Assembly (NCBI RefSeq): GCF_938039205.1 | Contig: NZ_CALHVM010000059.1 | Location: 81,389-145,388 of the forward strand | DNA length: 64,000 bases | Source: an uncultured Campylobacter sp. | GTDB taxonomy: Bacteria > Campylobacterota > Campylobacteria > Campylobacterales > Campylobacteraceae | Direction of reading: 5' to 3' | In this document: one piece after another, positions 1-8,389 of the stretch | How the letters are laid out: each line of letters begins with the position of its first letter | Numbering within the stretch: position 1 is the first letter of the stretch | The notes under the pieces: model-generated | What the model saw: the letters and a program-made list of their open reading frames with translations, nothing else | What the model was told of the DNA's origin: nothing | Database searches by the model: none | Program-made: the position numbers and the translations under genes

Positions 1-1639
1 CTTTTATGACGCATTTTTTAAAGTCGTCGATTTTTATCTTCGCGTCCGATTTTTCTTGCGGCACAGGGGCGGTTTTGGCAGGTTCGCTCACGCTCGGCAC
101 CGCAGTCGCCATCAGCTCTTTTTCGATTTTTGGGAAAAGCGGCTGCGTTTTTTGCGCTTTAAAGTCTAAAATTTCGTTGTTTAAGATTATTTTTTCATAG
201 GTAGCCGTCGATATCTCAAAACCTAGCGTCTGCGCGATCTTTTCGCAGGTTCTTGGCATCGCGGGGCTTAGCAGGACGGCCACGCGAGCTAGCAGGTTTG
301 CACACAGCGATACGAGCGCGTTTGCTTCGTCTTTTTTGCCGTTTTTCATTAGGTTCCACGGCTCAAATTTAGCTATGCTCGCGTTAGCAAGCGTTAGCGC
401 TTTAAAGAGCTCCTCGAGGTAGCGGTTCGTGGCGAAACTCTCTAAATTTTTGATAGCGTTTTGCAGGTGTTCGTTGCCGCTATCTAAAACCTCGCCGTAA
501 AATTTGCGTAAATTTTCGCCCTTTATCTCAAAGTCCGAGTACTTTTCGCTCATGCCCACTATACGGCTTAAAAGATTGCCCAGATCATTGCTAAGCTCGG
601 AGTTTATGCGCTCGATCATCGCCTTTTGCGAGAAGTCGCCGTCCTGCCCAAACGGCACTTCGCGTAGCATAAAGTAGCGGAAATTTTCCAGTCCGTACGC
701 GTCTGCGACCTCGCTTGGGTTGATGACGTTGCCTTTGCTTTTACTCATCTTTTCGCCGTCTCTAGTCCACCAGCCGTGAGCAGCGACGCAGCGAGGCAGT
801 GGCAGATTAAGGCTCATCAAAAACGCAGGCCAGTACACCGCGTGAAAGCGCAAAATATCCTTGCCGACGATATGCGTAGCACCCTTCCAGTAGCGCATCT
901 TATCGTCGCCGCGCGTGTAACCAAGCGTGCTGAGATAGTTGATGAGCGCATCCAGCCAGACGTACATCACATGCTTTGGCTCGTTTAGGCTCGCAGGCAG
1001 CTTGATGCCCCACTCAAAGCTCGTGCGCGTGATCGAGAGGTCGCGCAGACCGCCTTTTACGAAGTTCACGACCTCGTTTTTCTTGCCGCGCGGCACGATA
1101 CAGTCCTCGTTCTCCTCGTACCATTTTAGCAGCGCATCTTGGTATTTTGAAAGTTTGAAAAAATAGCTCTCCTCTTTCACCAAATTCGTCGGCCTGCCGC
1201 AATCCGGACACCTCTCATCCTCTAAAAGCTGCGTCTGCGTAAAAAAGCTCTCGCAGCTAACGCAGTAGTACCCCTCGTACTCGCCCTTGTAGATGTCGCC
1301 TTTTTGATACATTTTAAGAAATGCGTTTTGCGCAGTGAGCTTGTGATAGTCGTCGGTCGTGCGGATAAAATGATCGTAGCTGATCTCAAATTTATCCCAC
1401 AACTCCCTAAATTTCGCGCTTATCTCATCGGCATAGGCTTGCGGCGTGTAGCCCTTTTTTGCGGCGGCTTGCTCGATCTTTTGTCCGTGCTCGTCGGTGC
1501 CGGTCATAAAGTACGTGTCATCGCCCTTTAGCCTAGCAAATCTCGCCATCGTGTCCGCGATCACGGTCGTGTAGGCGTGTCCGATGTGCGGCACGTCGTT
1601 TACGTAATAAATTGGAGTCGTAATATAAGTCGTGTTCAT
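1..1639 (-). CDS. metG: Methionyl-tRNA synthetase (3' end outside window)
   Basis: Charges tRNA-Met with methionine in the cytoplasm. The frame is open from an ATG at 1639 to the left edge, giving 546 codons with no stop, so the C-terminal end is missing from the window. The class I HIGH motif is at residues 18-21 (PHIGH). A zinc knuckle has cysteines at about 126, 129, 144 and 147. KMSKS is at about 297-301. After the anticodon-binding helices there is a Lys/Pro/Ala-rich linker and then KIDDFKKC, which in epsilonproteobacterial MetG leads into the C-terminal tRNA-binding (OB-fold) domain. It is the last gene of a minus-strand run from mobB through fbp, the same order as C. jejuni Cj0841c–Cj0838c. 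Confidence 0.97.
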   Translation of the reverse strand, partial: MNTTYITTPIYYVNDVPHIGHAYTTVIADTMARFARLKGDDTYFMTGTDEHGQKIEQAAAKKGYTPQAYADEISAKFRELWDKFEISYDHFIRTTDDYHKLTAQNAFLKMYQKGDIYKGEYEGYYCVSCESFFTQTQLLEDERCPDCGRPTNLVKEESYFFKLSKYQDALLKWYEENEDCIVPRGKKNEVVNFVKGGLRDLSITRTSFEWGIKLPASLNEPKHVMYVWLDALINYLSTLGYTRGDDKMRYWKGATHIVGKDILRFHAVYWPAFLMSLNLPLPRCVAAHGWWTRDGEKMSKSKGNVINPSEVADAYGLENFRYFMLREVPFGQDGDFSQKAMIERINSELSNDLGNLLSRIVGMSEKYSDFEIKGENLRKFYGEVLDSGNEHLQNAIKNLESFATNRYLEELFKALTLANASIAKFEPWNLMKNGKKDEANALVSLCANLLARVAVLLSPAMPRTCEKIAQTLGFEISTATYEKIILNNEILDFKAQKTQPLFPKIEKELMATAVPSVSEPAKTAPVPQEKSDAKIKIDDFKKCVIK

Positions 1640-1656
1640 ATCTTTCCTTTTTAAAT

Positions 1657-1869
1657 TTAAAAATCAAATCCGCCGCCGTCGCCTTTAGACATCGAGCTAT
1701 ATACGGCATCTACGTAGTTTTTGCGGGTTTTACACTCAAACATCGCCTCGCAAGCAAAGCACGAACTTAGCCCTTTTTCGCTCTGGCAAGCTTGCAAAAT
1801 TTCTCTTTGGCGATCAAGCTCCAGCTCAAATTCGTCTTTTTGAGCTGCGTCTGCTGCGTGTTCGCTCAT
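1657..1869 (-). CDS. Small conserved Cys-rich protein (Cj0839c-like)
   Basis: A 70-residue protein of unknown function. Its ATG overlaps the fbp stop codon in an ATGA arrangement (1866-1869), so the two are translationally coupled, and it sits 17 bases ahead of metG. The N-terminal half is acidic and helical. The middle holds four cysteines at about residues 28, 37, 40 and 46 (pattern C-x8-C-x2-C-x5-C), which could bind a metal or form disulfides. The C-terminus is Gly/Asp-rich. A small unknown gene sits at the same position between fbp and metG in C. jejuni, which supports it being real. No function can be assigned. Confidence 0.8.
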   Translation of the reverse strand: MSEHAADAAQKDEFELELDRQREILQACQSEKGLSSCFACEAMFECKTRKNYVDAVYSSMSKGDGGGFDF

Positions 1870-2720
1870 TTTGCGCTTCCGTAAAATTTATGCAGTAAAT
1901 TTATCTCATCTTTGGAGCCGAAAAAGCAAGGCGTGGTTTGGTGGATTTTTTCCACTTTCATATCAAAAAGCGTTCCCGAGTATCCGTCGCTAGTCGCCCC
2001 GCCCGCGCGCTCGTAGATGAAGGCAAACGGCAGCACCTCAAATAGCGCTCTTAGCTTGCCCTTTGGCGCATCCGTCGTGGCAGGATAGCTAAATAGCCCG
2101 CCGCCTTTTAGTAAAATTTGATGCAGGTCGCTCACCATGGCGCCTGAGTATCTAAGACGGTACCCCTGCAAAAACAGCTCGCGGATAAATTTAGCGTGAG
2201 TTTCGCTCCAGCCCTTTTGCGTCGCGCCGGTGGCGTTTAGCTTGCCTTTTTGCGCGAGCGCTAGATTTTTGATAAATTTAAACTCGCCGTCCCTGCCTAG
2301 GCGGTAAAGTGCCGGAGCCGTCCCATCCTCGCAAAGCACGAGCTCCAGGCGCGGGCCGTAAACGACGTAGGCTGCGGCTTTTAGATTTTGCGGAGTTAGT
2401 TCATTTTCGTAAATGCCAAAAATCGAGCCGATGGAAAAATTTACGTCCACCAGGCTAGAGCCGTCTAGCGGATCGTATGCGACGATAAATTTCGCACTCT
2501 CGTTTAGCGCCAGCATATCCTCTTTTTCTTCGCTAACGAGCGCTTTTACGCAGGCTAAATTTGCAAACTCGGCCGTGATGATCTCGTCGCTCCTCACGTC
2601 TAGTTTTAGCTGCGTGTCGCCAGTGGCGTTGGCGTGGTCGGTGTAGCCTAGATCGGCGTATTTTATCTCTTCGCCGATTTTTACGGCGATCTTTTTAATC
2701 GTTTCGAAAATTTCGTTCAT
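1866..2720 (-). CDS. fbp: Fructose-1,6-bisphosphatase, class I
   Basis: Hydrolyses fructose-1,6-bisphosphate to fructose-6-phosphate, the committed step of gluconeogenesis; essential logic for Campylobacter, which generally cannot use glucose by glycolysis. The metal-site signature VAYDPLDGSS (about residues 80-90 of the chosen protein) and the substrate-binding LRYSGAMVSD region are both present. A longer frame extends to 2750, but the start at 2720 (MNEIFE) is preferred: it has an AAGGTG ribosome site about seven bases upstream and overlaps the mobB stop as ATGA. That gives 284 residues, normal for the family. Confidence 0.96.
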   Translation of the reverse strand: MNEIFETIKKIAVKIGEEIKYADLGYTDHANATGDTQLKLDVRSDEIITAEFANLACVKALVSEEKEDMLALNESAKFIVAYDPLDGSSLVDVNFSIGSIFGIYENELTPQNLKAAAYVVYGPRLELVLCEDGTAPALYRLGRDGEFKFIKNLALAQKGKLNATGATQKGWSETHAKFIRELFLQGYRLRYSGAMVSDLHQILLKGGGLFSYPATTDAPKGKLRALFEVLPFAFIYERAGGATSDGYSGTLFDMKVEKIHQTTPCFFGSKDEINLLHKFYGSAK

Positions 2721-3199
2721 TTTAACACCTTTGCGTTTTTTAGTATCCACTCGCAGATAGCCTGCATATCGTCTAGATCGAAGTTTGGCTTATCGATCTC
2801 GTAGTCTTTTTTATAGCTTGCGATCGCGTTTGAAAAGCTAAGATAATCCTCGTTTATCTCGTCCTTAAACACGCTAATGCGCGGTAGCGGCAGGGTCTTT
2901 AGCCCCTCAACTAGTAGCAAATCAAACTCGCCAGCCATCGCTACGACGTCGTCCAAGCTCTTGCTCTCCTGCGAGAAAAAGGTCGTGCGCGTCGGACTCA
3001 TGACCGCGACCTCGGCGCCTATTTGACTAAATTTGTAGCTATCCTTGCCCTCGACATCAAACCTCGCCTTGTCGCCCGGATCGTGCTTGATGATTACGAC
3101 TTTTAGCCCGTCATCGATAAATTTTTTGGCAACCTTTAAAATAAGCGTAGTTTTACCGCTATTTGAAGGTCCGGAAAACGCCATCGCCGCTTTTTTCAT
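2717..3199 (-). CDS. mobB: Molybdopterin-guanine dinucleotide biosynthesis adaptor MobB
   Basis: GTP-binding protein that assists MobA in attaching GMP to molybdopterin; Campylobacter uses Mo-bis-MGD enzymes such as formate dehydrogenase and nitrate reductase. The Walker A loop GPSNSGKT is at residues 10-17. A conserved KHDPG segment follows at about 39-43, and LLLVEGLK occurs near residue 95. It is 160 residues, the expected length. The start has a GGAG ribosome site, and a TATAAT -10 lies about 30 bases upstream. First gene of the operon mobB–fbp–small protein–metG. Confidence 0.94.
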   Translation of the reverse strand: MKKAAMAFSGPSNSGKTTLILKVAKKFIDDGLKVVIIKHDPGDKARFDVEGKDSYKFSQIGAEVAVMSPTRTTFFSQESKSLDDVVAMAGEFDLLLVEGLKTLPLPRISVFKDEINEDYLSFSNAIASYKKDYEIDKPNFDLDDMQAICEWILKNAKVLK

Positions 3200-3228
3200 T
3201 TTTCTCCGAATTTTTGAAATTTACGCGG

Positions 3229-3234
3229 ATTATA
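3229..3234 (-). promoter_or_regulatory. -10 box for the mobB operon
   Basis: Reads TATAAT on the minus strand (GCTATAATCC) about 30 bases before the mobB ATG. Campylobacter sigma-70 promoters rely mainly on the -10 box, and no convincing -35 is visible. Confidence 0.65.
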
Positions 3235-3267
3235 GCAAATTTAGGCTTTTTAAAAGCAAAATTTATC

Positions 3268-3273
3268 TAAAAT
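3268..3273 (+). promoter_or_regulatory. -10 box for the lipoprotein gene at 3300
   Basis: TAAAAT lies 26 bases before the ATG at 3300, with an AAAGAGG ribosome site at about 3286-3292 between them. It forms a divergent promoter pair with the mobB -10. Confidence 0.5.
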
Positions 3274-3299
3274 AGCACCAAATTTAAAGAGGTATTAAA

Positions 3300-3794
3300 A
3301 TGAAAAAGAGCGTATTTTTTTTAAGTTTTATTTTGGCGCTAGTCGGTTGCGCGGATAAAAAGTATATCCACGAACCGCTAAAAAACGAGCTTTTGGCCTA
3401 CACGAGCAAGTCTGAGATCATAGATGCCGATACGAATATCCTAATCGTAGCAACCTATCTAAACCCAATCTATAGCGAGCTAATCGACGAACAAAAAAGA
3501 GAGAAATTCGTCGTAGCCGTGCATCCCAAAGAGGTTAAAATTTTAGAGGAGAGCTTCGCGGCAAACGGTTTGCAGCGAGGCATCATGGTTAGACGCCTAG
3601 CCGCAAACGATCCGCTTTTGCAAAAAGTGAGCTTTGAGGTGCCGTGGGCGCAGTATTTCGAGGTCAGCACCCCAGATATCAAAAGCGATAAAATCAACCT
3701 TACTTTCGAAATTTATCCGTCAAAGAAGGCGTCTTTAAGCTTTCAAAAAGTGTCGAAATCGATGTACTGGAACGGAGAAGCCTTAGGTAGATAA
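3300..3794 (+). CDS. Predicted lipoprotein (Cj0842-like)
   Basis: A 164-residue exported lipoprotein of unknown function. The signal peptide runs MKKSVFFLSF… and ends in a lipobox LVGC, so Cys17 would be the lipidated residue; the following Ala-Asp gives no firm inner- or outer-membrane prediction. The mature part has no recognisable domain. Gene order (mobB divergent on one side, slt convergent on the other) matches C. jejuni Cj0842. Its last 95 bases overlap the 3' end of slt on the opposite strand. Confidence 0.85.
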   Translation: MKKSVFFLSFILALVGCADKKYIHEPLKNELLAYTSKSEIIDADTNILIVATYLNPIYSELIDEQKREKFVVAVHPKEVKILEESFAANGLQRGIMVRRLAANDPLLQKVSFEVPWAQYFEVSTPDIKSDKINLTFEIYPSKKASLSFQKVSKSMYWNGEALGR

Positions 3795-5331
3795 CATAGT
3801 TTGCGAGTACCTTTTTGCCGTAGTCGCGGCTCTCGGCGAAAGGTACTAGCTCCATGGATAAAAACGGCTCATACTTGCCTTCGTTAAAAAGGTCGCCTCG
3901 CTGAAGCATTTTCTTAGTAAAACCGATACCGCCGTTATACGCGTAAGCTACAAAAAGCGGGTGGTAGAGGTATTTCTCCAAATAATTTAAGTGGTGGTCC
4001 GCAAATTTTAAGGCAAGGCGCGGATCAAACATATCGTCCTGATCGAAATTTGGGATCGCAAGCTCTTTTTTGCCGATGTGATTAGCCAAAAACGGCATAA
4101 ACTGCATCATACCAAGCGCATAAGAGGTCGAGATGACGGCTGGGATAAAGCGGCTTTCTTGCCTGCCGATCGCGTAAAGTAGCGCCTTTCTAGTCGCGTT
4201 TACGTCCTCTAGCTCATCTACAAACGGCATGACGAAGTAGCTATCCTTGTATCCGCTTGCCTTTTCCATCAAGTAGGCGTACTGACCTAGCGTCTCTTTG
4301 GTGTTAAAGGTTTCAGAATGCTTTGCTGCGTCCTGCGCACTCATCTCTTTTATCATTTTAAAGGTCTTTTGCCACAAAAACGGATCTTTTATGTCGTAGT
4401 CAGCTACCTTTTCTTTCGTAGGCGTCGGCGAGACGATGTTTGCGGCAGCACTTGCGCCCGTTAGTTCGTTTGCATAAAGCGTATAGATATTTACGTCGCG
4501 GCTTTGATTTAGCTTATCAAGATAGCTTCTGTCCTTGCTTAGCAGATATAGCCAAAATACGGCATTGTCCTTGCGATCTTGCCTCTCAAAGGCAGCCTCG
4601 GCTCTAGTAAAAAACCTAGCCGCGTCTTTTGGCGAATTTAACAAAACCGCGTTGATACCAAGCATAAAGGCGTCCTTGCCCGCGAGCTCCGTTTCTTTTA
4701 TCGCTAGAAAATTTTGTCTAAATTTGGCCGATTTTTTATCGATTATCAAATCGTTTGCCAGAGCGTGAAACTCCTTTTTCGTCGCAAGCAAATTTATAAA
4801 ATTTGCGTCAAATATCTTATCAAATTTATCCTTATGCGAAGACTGGTTAAAATAAACCAAAAACGCGTCCGTATCGTTAAATTTGGCAAACTCATCCTCG
4901 GGGTGCTTCTCGTTTAGCGAGCTAAGACGGCGATAAAGAAGCGGATCGGAGTCTTTAAATTTATCCGCCAGCTTTTGCCTCGTCTCCTTTTTTAGCTTCA
5001 TCATAAAAGGCACTCGCAGGCGCTGTTTTTGGCAGGTTACGTTTGCGTCTAGGATATTTTTCGCGCTTACGCTATCGCAGTTTCCTTTGGTCTTTTTAGG
5101 CGGCAAAATTTCAGCCAGTTTCTTTGCTAGCACGCCCGCTCGGCGAAAGACGTCTTTATTTAAAATTTGCGCCTGTTCCTTAGTGTAGTCGCCTTCGGTT
5201 AAAAGACGGTAAAAGTAGTAATCCTTAGCAAGCCCCTTAGGTTCGTCTTTTATCTCCTCAAAGCTCTTAACTCCGCCAAACGCCGCCGCCGCAAAAATCG
5301 CGGGCAGGATAAATTTAAGCAGCGTACGCAA
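3700..5331 (-). CDS. slt: Soluble lytic murein transglycosylase Slt
   Basis: Cleaves the MurNAc-GlcNAc bond of peptidoglycan, releasing 1,6-anhydro products in the periplasm. The protein has a signal peptide ending in AAFGG, a long helical superhelix region (about 25-370) and a C-terminal SLT domain. The domain shows IGRQESRF with the catalytic Glu at about residue 395, then YALGMMQFMP, and AYNGGIGF near residue 470. The 543-residue length is normal. Its start overlaps the end of the YggT gene by 17 bases. The last 31 codons run antisense into the lipoprotein gene at 3300-3794. Confidence 0.95.
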   Translation of the reverse strand: MRTLLKFILPAIFAAAAFGGVKSFEEIKDEPKGLAKDYYFYRLLTEGDYTKEQAQILNKDVFRRAGVLAKKLAEILPPKKTKGNCDSVSAKNILDANVTCQKQRLRVPFMMKLKKETRQKLADKFKDSDPLLYRRLSSLNEKHPEDEFAKFNDTDAFLVYFNQSSHKDKFDKIFDANFINLLATKKEFHALANDLIIDKKSAKFRQNFLAIKETELAGKDAFMLGINAVLLNSPKDAARFFTRAEAAFERQDRKDNAVFWLYLLSKDRSYLDKLNQSRDVNIYTLYANELTGASAAANIVSPTPTKEKVADYDIKDPFLWQKTFKMIKEMSAQDAAKHSETFNTKETLGQYAYLMEKASGYKDSYFVMPFVDELEDVNATRKALLYAIGRQESRFIPAVISTSYALGMMQFMPFLANHIGKKELAIPNFDQDDMFDPRLALKFADHHLNYLEKYLYHPLFVAYAYNGGIGFTKKMLQRGDLFNEGKYEPFLSMELVPFAESRDYGKKVLANYVIYLRLLRSSTSISTLFESLKTPSLTDKFRK

Positions 5332-5602
5332 ACATAAGCCTTACGAAAAATCTATCTATAAACTGAAGCGACAAAAGCACGATAATAGGCGCTATATCTA
5401 TACCGCCAAAAACCGTCGGTATCACGCGGCGGATAGCGGCATAGACGGGCTCGGTGAGGCGGTAGAGCAGCTGTACGATAGGGTTATAGGGATCAGGGCG
5501 TACCCAGCTTATGATCGCTGCGCCTATGATGATCCACGTGTAGGCGCTGATAACGATATGCAAGATACTGCCGACTGCTTCTAAAAATACAGAAAATATC
5601 AT
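5315..5602 (-). CDS. YggT family membrane protein
   Basis: A 95-residue inner-membrane protein with two hydrophobic segments (about residues 5-30 and 65-88) separated by the family's hallmark region, here SWVRPDPYNP followed by LYRLTEPVYAAIRRVIP. YggT proteins are linked to cell-envelope or osmotic functions in various bacteria, but the biochemical role is not settled. It overlaps the gltX stop by four bases and the slt start by 17, so the three genes form one transcription unit. Confidence 0.92.
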   Translation of the reverse strand: MIFSVFLEAVGSILHIVISAYTWIIIGAAIISWVRPDPYNPIVQLLYRLTEPVYAAIRRVIPTVFGGIDIAPIIVLLSLQFIDRFFVRLMFAYAA

Positions 5603-6900
5603 CGTAAAATTTCCTTTAGATACGGTTTGATGAGCGGATATAGCTCGCTAAGCTCAGGGCCGTGTTCGGCGCCCGTGAGCAAAATCCTAAGCGGCATAAA
5701 AAAGCCTTTTCCTTTTAGTTCGGTCGCGTCCATTAGGGCTTTTTTTAGCTCGTTAAATTCATCAAATTCGCTCAAATTTAGCGAATTTACAGCAGCTTTT
5801 ATCGCCTCGCAACCCGCCTTAAACTCATCTGGGATAAATTTGGTCGCGAAAATCGCATCGACCTTGGCCTTTATCTCGGTTATAAGGCTACTTTCTTGAG
5901 TGTAAAATCTAGCTATCGCCGCAAATTCTGGCTTTATGCCCATTAGCGCGGCTAGTCTCTCGTCGCTTGCTCTTTTTATGTGCTCGCGGTTGATGTGCTC
6001 AAGCTGCTTGACGTCAAATTTGGCCGGAGACGCCGAAACCTTCGAGATATCAAACCACTGCGCCGCCTCTTCTATCGTAAAGATCTCAACCGGAGCCTTG
6101 TAGCCTAGCGAAACGATGTAGTTTGCGATAGCTTCAGGCATAAAGCCTTGCGAGAGTAGCCATTTTACGCTGCTTTCGTTCTCGCGTTTGCTCATTTTTT
6201 TGCCCTCGACGTTTAGGATGATAGGCAGGTGAGCGTAGTTTATCTTTTGCGTGTAGCCTAGGCCCTCGCGGATGAGGTCTTGCTTTGGCGTATTGCTGAC
6301 GTGATCCTCGCCGCGGATGACGAAGGTGACGCCCTCTAGCATATCATCTACCGCGCAGGCGAAGTTGTACGTCGGCGTAAAATCGGCACGCATAATCACA
6401 AAACTATCGACGTTTTCAGGCTCGAAGCTGATTTCGCCCTTTATCGCGTCTTTAAATTTCATCGTGCCTAGCGGCTTTTTCATACGCACGACGAAAGGCT
6501 TTTGGTTGTTTAGCACTTCGTTGTCGCTTAGGTGCTCGCATGTGCCGTCGTAGCGATAGGCTTCGCCTCTAGCCTTTGCGGCTTCTTTTTTGGCTTCAAG
6601 CTCGCTTTCGGTGCAAAAGCACGAAAACGCCTTTTTATCTATCAAAAGCTTTGCCGCAAATTCGCGGTGAAATTTCAAATTTTTACTTTGATAATAAAGC
6701 GTGTCCCATTTGATACCGAAAAGCTCTAAAATTTCTAAAATTTCCTTGTCTTTTCCGGGGATATTGCGCTCCTTGTCGGTATCCTCGATGCGGATGATAA
6801 AGCCGCTTTTATCCTGAAGCGAGCAGACGTAGTTTAGGATCGCAACCCTCAAATTTCCCAGATGCATATCGCCTGTCGGCGACGGCGCAAAACGATACAT
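5599..6900 (-). CDS. gltX: Glutamyl-tRNA synthetase
   Basis: Attaches glutamate to tRNA. The class I signature PSPTGDMHLGNLR is at residues 7-19 and the KMSKREN loop at about 237-243. A Cys-containing segment (FSCFCTE … GTCEH, about 98-125) sits where many GluRS carry a zinc site. Length 433 residues. Epsilonproteobacteria usually have two GltX paralogs, one charging tRNA-Glu and the other making Glu-tRNA-Gln for amidotransfer; I cannot tell which this is from sequence alone. Gene position matches Cj0845c. The ribosome site is AAGGAAG and a TATAAT lies 30 bases upstream. Confidence 0.96.
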   Translation of the reverse strand: MYRFAPSPTGDMHLGNLRVAILNYVCSLQDKSGFIIRIEDTDKERNIPGKDKEILEILELFGIKWDTLYYQSKNLKFHREFAAKLLIDKKAFSCFCTESELEAKKEAAKARGEAYRYDGTCEHLSDNEVLNNQKPFVVRMKKPLGTMKFKDAIKGEISFEPENVDSFVIMRADFTPTYNFACAVDDMLEGVTFVIRGEDHVSNTPKQDLIREGLGYTQKINYAHLPIILNVEGKKMSKRENESSVKWLLSQGFMPEAIANYIVSLGYKAPVEIFTIEEAAQWFDISKVSASPAKFDVKQLEHINREHIKRASDERLAALMGIKPEFAAIARFYTQESSLITEIKAKVDAIFATKFIPDEFKAGCEAIKAAVNSLNLSEFDEFNELKKALMDATELKGKGFFMPLRILLTGAEHGPELSELYPLIKPYLKEILR

Positions 6901-6929
6901 TTTTGCTTCCTTATTGATTTTTAGGGGCG

Positions 6930-6935
6930 ATTATA
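6930..6935 (-). promoter_or_regulatory. -10 box for gltX–yggT–slt
   Basis: TATAAT on the minus strand (GCTATAATCG), 30 bases before the gltX ATG. It has the same local context as the mobB promoter. Confidence 0.65.
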
Positions 6936-6987
6936 GCATTTTAAGTATTTAACTTGGCTTTTTTATCTTTTGTGAAGCTAAAATAAA

Positions 6988-6993
6988 TATAAT
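6988..6993 (+). promoter_or_regulatory. -10 box for mscL
   Basis: TATAAT 33 bases before the chosen mscL ATG. A transcription start near 7000 would exclude the longer reading of mscL that begins at 6993 and supports the start at 7026. Confidence 0.6.
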
Positions 6994-7025
6994 TGATATC
7001 TAATTTTAAAATGCAAAGGAAAAAG

Positions 7026-7433
7026 ATGAGTTTCATTAAGGAATTTAAAGAATTCGCGATGCGCGGCAACGTCATCGACATGGCCGTGGGCGTCGTGATC
7101 GGTGGGGCTTTTGGCAAGATCGTTAGCTCACTGGTTGGTGACGTTATCATGCCAATCGTAGGCGTACTAACCGGTGGCGTAAATTTTACGGATTTAAAAT
7201 TTACGCTAAAAGACGCAGTCGGCGATACGGCTGCCGTAACCGTAAACTACGGCTCATTTATACAAACGATGGTTGATTTTACGATTATTGCGTTTTGTAT
7301 TTTCTGCGTCGTTAAAGCTATAAATTCGCTCAAAAAACCAAAAGCCGAGGAACCAAAAGCCGAAGAGCCTGCGCCGATACCTGAGGACGTCGCGCTTCTA
7401 ACCGAGATCAGAGATCTTTTAAAAAATAAATAA
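7026..7433 (+). CDS. mscL: Large-conductance mechanosensitive channel MscL
   Basis: Homopentameric membrane channel that opens under membrane tension to release solutes during hypo-osmotic shock. The chosen start MSFIKEFKEF has an AAGGA ribosome site six to ten bases upstream and gives 135 residues, the family norm. TM1 contains the hallmark GNVIDMAVGVVIGGAFG (about 14-30) and TM2 lies at about 78-98. The cytoplasmic tail carries two tandem PKAEEP repeats before the conserved C-terminal helix (LLTEIRDLL). A Crp/Fnr regulator gene follows nine bases after the stop. Confidence 0.97.
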   Translation: MSFIKEFKEFAMRGNVIDMAVGVVIGGAFGKIVSSLVGDVIMPIVGVLTGGVNFTDLKFTLKDAVGDTAAVTVNYGSFIQTMVDFTIIAFCIFCVVKAINSLKKPKAEEPKAEEPAPIPEDVALLTEIRDLLKNK

Positions 7434-7442
7434 GTATAACAA

Positions 7443-8081
7443 ATGCTAGAGCAAATCCCGTTTTTTCAGGGGCTAAACGAGGCCGAGCTAAAAAGGCTAG
7501 AAAATATCAGCATCCTAAAAAAATATAAAAAAGGTGAGTTTTTATTTATGGAGGGCGAGGAGTCAAAGTGGCTCCACCTCCTTATAAAAGGTTCTCTCAA
7601 GCTCTATAAAATAGGCCCCAAAGGCAAAGAGATTTTTATGCATCAATTTAACGGGATTAGCTTCGTAGCCGAGCTTGCCAACTTTGAAAATATCAAATTT
7701 CCGGCGACGGCGATATTTTTAACGGGCGGCGAGGTGCTAAAAATCGACTACGATAAATTTTACGCCGAGTTTTTATCAAACCCGCGCGTATCGCTACAAA
7801 TAATCAAATCGCTCTCGCAAAAGTTAAAAATCGCAAGCGAGCTGATACATCAAGAACTCGTGCTAAACTCCGAGGCCAAGGTCGCAAGCTTTCTCGTTAA
7901 TCACGCCGATCTTTTTAACGAGCTAAAACACATCAAAATCGCCTCCATCCTCAACATTACTCCAGAGACGTTTTCGAGGATCTTGGCGAAATTTAAAACC
8001 CAAAATCTGATCGAACTAGACGCAAATAATAAAATCGTAAATATCGCTACAAACGAGCTTTCGGAGATGTTTGAAGGCTAG
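7443..8081 (+). CDS. Crp/Fnr family transcriptional regulator
   Basis: A 212-residue regulator. An N-terminal cyclic-nucleotide-type beta-barrel (about 1-115, starting IPFFQGLNEAEL) joins a dimerisation helix (about 118-145) and a C-terminal winged helix (about 165-205; recognition helix within ITPETFSRILAKFK). There is no N-terminal cysteine cluster, so it is not an oxygen-sensing Fnr of the 4Fe-4S type. It could resemble the nitrosative-stress regulator NssR or other Campylobacter Crp-like proteins; ligand and targets are unknown. It probably shares a transcript with mscL. Confidence 0.88.
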   Translation: MLEQIPFFQGLNEAELKRLENISILKKYKKGEFLFMEGEESKWLHLLIKGSLKLYKIGPKGKEIFMHQFNGISFVAELANFENIKFPATAIFLTGGEVLKIDYDKFYAEFLSNPRVSLQIIKSLSQKLKIASELIHQELVLNSEAKVASFLVNHADLFNELKHIKIASILNITPETFSRILAKFKTQNLIELDANNKIVNIATNELSEMFEG

Positions 8082-8389
8082 AGTCGGTATTTGCAAATTT
8101 GATGCTTTTTTATTTTTGCGCATTTTTAATCGTCAAATTTCCAAGCCTCTCGCATATTGTAGTTTTATCCGCGCTATCGTAACACCGCGTAAAATTCATA
8201 AATTTATTCGTCGCAAGCCCGGCTCAAATTTAACCGATTACAAAAGCAAGGATGCATAAAATCTATAAATTTAAAAATACGATAAAATTTAAGCCGCCAG
8301 CCGCCGCATTAACAAGAAGTCACAAGAACGCAACGCGCGGTAACACCGCGACAAAGCGGGATTTTTCCTTTAAATTTGAAGGCTGGATT
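8082..8389. other. Non-coding gap between convergent genes
   Basis: About 300 bases between the Crp-like gene and mrdA. Short frames here do not look like proteins. The only clear structure is a small hairpin, CGCGGT-AAC-ACCGCG, at 8336-8350, followed by a short T-run (GGGATTTTT), which may help terminate the plus-strand transcript. Confidence 0.5.

Noticed and set aside
776..1166. Plus-strand open frames inside metG
   Set aside because: They are antisense to a well-conserved synthetase, lack ribosome sites and have no protein-like motifs.
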